DNA of 14,619 nt from Deltaproteobacteria bacterium. GTDB lineage: Bacteria; Bdellovibrionota; UBA1018. The position numbers were made by a program, and so were the translations under genes. How positions within the stretch are numbered: the first letter of the stretch is position 1; each line of letters begins with the position of its first letter. The notes beneath the pieces are model-generated. The model was not told where the DNA came from. It made no database searches and saw only the letters and a program-made list of their open reading frames with translations. Positions 13,905 to 14,619 of the stretch are shown piece by piece. The stretch is taken from the NCBI GenBank assembly GCA_016194835.1, contig JACQAU010000278.1, positions 1-14,619 of the forward strand, written 5' to 3'.

Positions 13905-14619
13905 TTAGTAACAAATTTCAAATTCAGAAGCTGGCAAGATATTTACAGGATATGACGTCTGACATTGAAATGTCATGCCAACCATCCCCCCGAGGCAAGT
14001 GATTGCACATGCAGATGCATTGTTACACCAGCCAGGAAATCCTGGGCCTGATTTATTACAAGTAATAGGCTTACCATTAGTTTTGCAAACCTTAGCAGTA
14101 TACATATAACCCTGACCAGCTACTCCATAGGGAAGCTGGCAAGTATATATATTCCCACTGCTAAGTATGCCTCCAATGCATTGCACGCCGCTTAGCATAA
14201 AACCGGCGGTACCAAGTTTTATTCCATTAACCATCGAAAAGTCGTGACAGTTAGACGGCGGAGGAGGAGGTGGTGGTCCACCTCCGAGTGGAGTACAAAT
14301 CAGCCCGCCTGTCGCATTAAATCCTTGCAAAACATAACCGGCTGCGCAATTGGTCAAGCTAGCGACTGATACACAATTGAAAGCTCCGCTTGCATTCAGT
14401 CCTTGTGCTACTTTCCCGGCAGGGCATGTTAGTTTTACACAGTTAAGAGCTCCAGTATTTGTAATGCCTATAGCAACTTTACCCGGAGGACATGATTGTA
14501 AAAAAGAAAGATTTGTGCAGTTTAAGGTTCCATCGGCATTTATGCCAAGCATTACTTGTCCAGGGTTGCAATCAGCTGCTTGGATCCCACCACCAGGATT
14601 ATTTGCAGCCAAACTACAA
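13905..14619 (-). CDS. Cys/Gly-repeat protein with proline linker (5' end outside window)
   Basis: 238 codons are visible. The frame has no stop before the right edge, so the TTG at 14612 is not a reliable start. Four repeats of the pattern C-x-x-G-x-V-x-x-G-x-x-x-x-G-x-x-x-C occupy residues 15-106 counted from that TTG, followed by a GGG and seven-proline linker and a C-terminal domain of about 115 residues rich in Cys (about ten) and Gly, ending EFEICY. Such repeats occur in exported adhesin- or fibre-like proteins and in phage-tail-like proteins; the many paired cysteines suit an oxidising, extracytoplasmic location. The specific function is not recognised. The next gene on the strand starts 129 bp downstream; only a weak hairpin (CAGAA/TTCTG near 13841-13859, no T-run) lies between. 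Confidence 0.7.
   Translation of the reverse strand, partial: CSLAANNPGGGIQAADCNPGQVMLGINADGTLNCTNLSFLQSCPPGKVAIGITNTGALNCVKLTCPAGKVAQGLNASGAFNCVSVASLTNCAAGYVLQGFNATGGLICTPLGGGPPPPPPPSNCHDFSMVNGIKLGTAGFMLSGVQCIGGILSSGNIYTCQLPYGVAGQGYMYTAKVCKTNGKPITCNKSGPGFPGWCNNASACAITCLGGMVGMTFQCQTSYPVNILPASEFEICY
14295..14570 (-). repeat. Four tandem Cys-Gly coding repeats
   Basis: The units begin at cysteines 15, 41, 63 and 89 (numbered from the TTG at 14612), spaced 26, 22 and 26 residues. Each has its second Cys exactly 17 residues after the first and shares the core PGKV or AGYV, then G-[ILF]-N/T, then G-x-[LF]. Further repeats may lie beyond the right edge. Confidence 0.75.

Overview
The window is AT-rich (roughly 40% GC by eye) and looks like a chromosomal segment of a Gram-negative bacterium with many exported proteins. 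Three ORFs have Sec-type signal peptides. The right end holds a Cys/Gly repeat protein of the kind often seen in Bdellovibrionota and other deltaproteobacteria-like genomes, but that lineage guess is weak. No rRNA, tRNA, CRISPR array or insertion sequence was seen.

Left two thirds (1-10435, all minus strand): one compact gene cluster read right to left. It encodes a PrkA/YeaG-like AAA+ protein (7991-10435), a 198-residue beta-rich secreted ORF (7379-7975), a giant Hsp100/ClpB-like protein of 1869 residues (1743-7352), and a SpoVR/YcgB-family protein that leaves the window at base 1. Junctions are 15 bp, 26 bp and a 14-bp overlap, so this is almost certainly an operon. PrkA and SpoVR are classic partners (yeaG-yeaH-ycgB in enterobacteria), normally cytosolic. 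Here both are divergent and both start with convincing signal peptides. Each predicted mature protein, as far as it is visible, contains exactly two cysteines. The usual VWA protein YeaH is not seen; a multi-module Hsp100-like protein sits in the operon instead. The 198-residue ORF and the giant ORF share a beta-repeat pattern and are probably one gene split by a -1 frame change near 7381-7400. If so, all three products of the operon enter the Sec pathway. This exported PrkA/Hsp100/SpoVR system is the main discovery candidate of the window.

Middle (10436-10805): a 370-bp non-coding region with inverted repeats, a possible minus-strand promoter for the operon and a well-formed plus-strand promoter/operator for hicAB.

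Right third: a hicAB toxin-antitoxin module on the plus strand, closed by a terminator-like hairpin and convergent with argS. The arginyl-tRNA synthetase is full length, but its HIGH motif reads LISH. Upstream of argS on the same strand is a two-gene overlapping pair, a BECR/PBECR-like small protein followed by a DUF2283 protein, which resembles a toxin-antitoxin pair. The window ends inside a Cys/Gly-repeat, proline-linker exported-type or fibre-type protein whose start lies outside.
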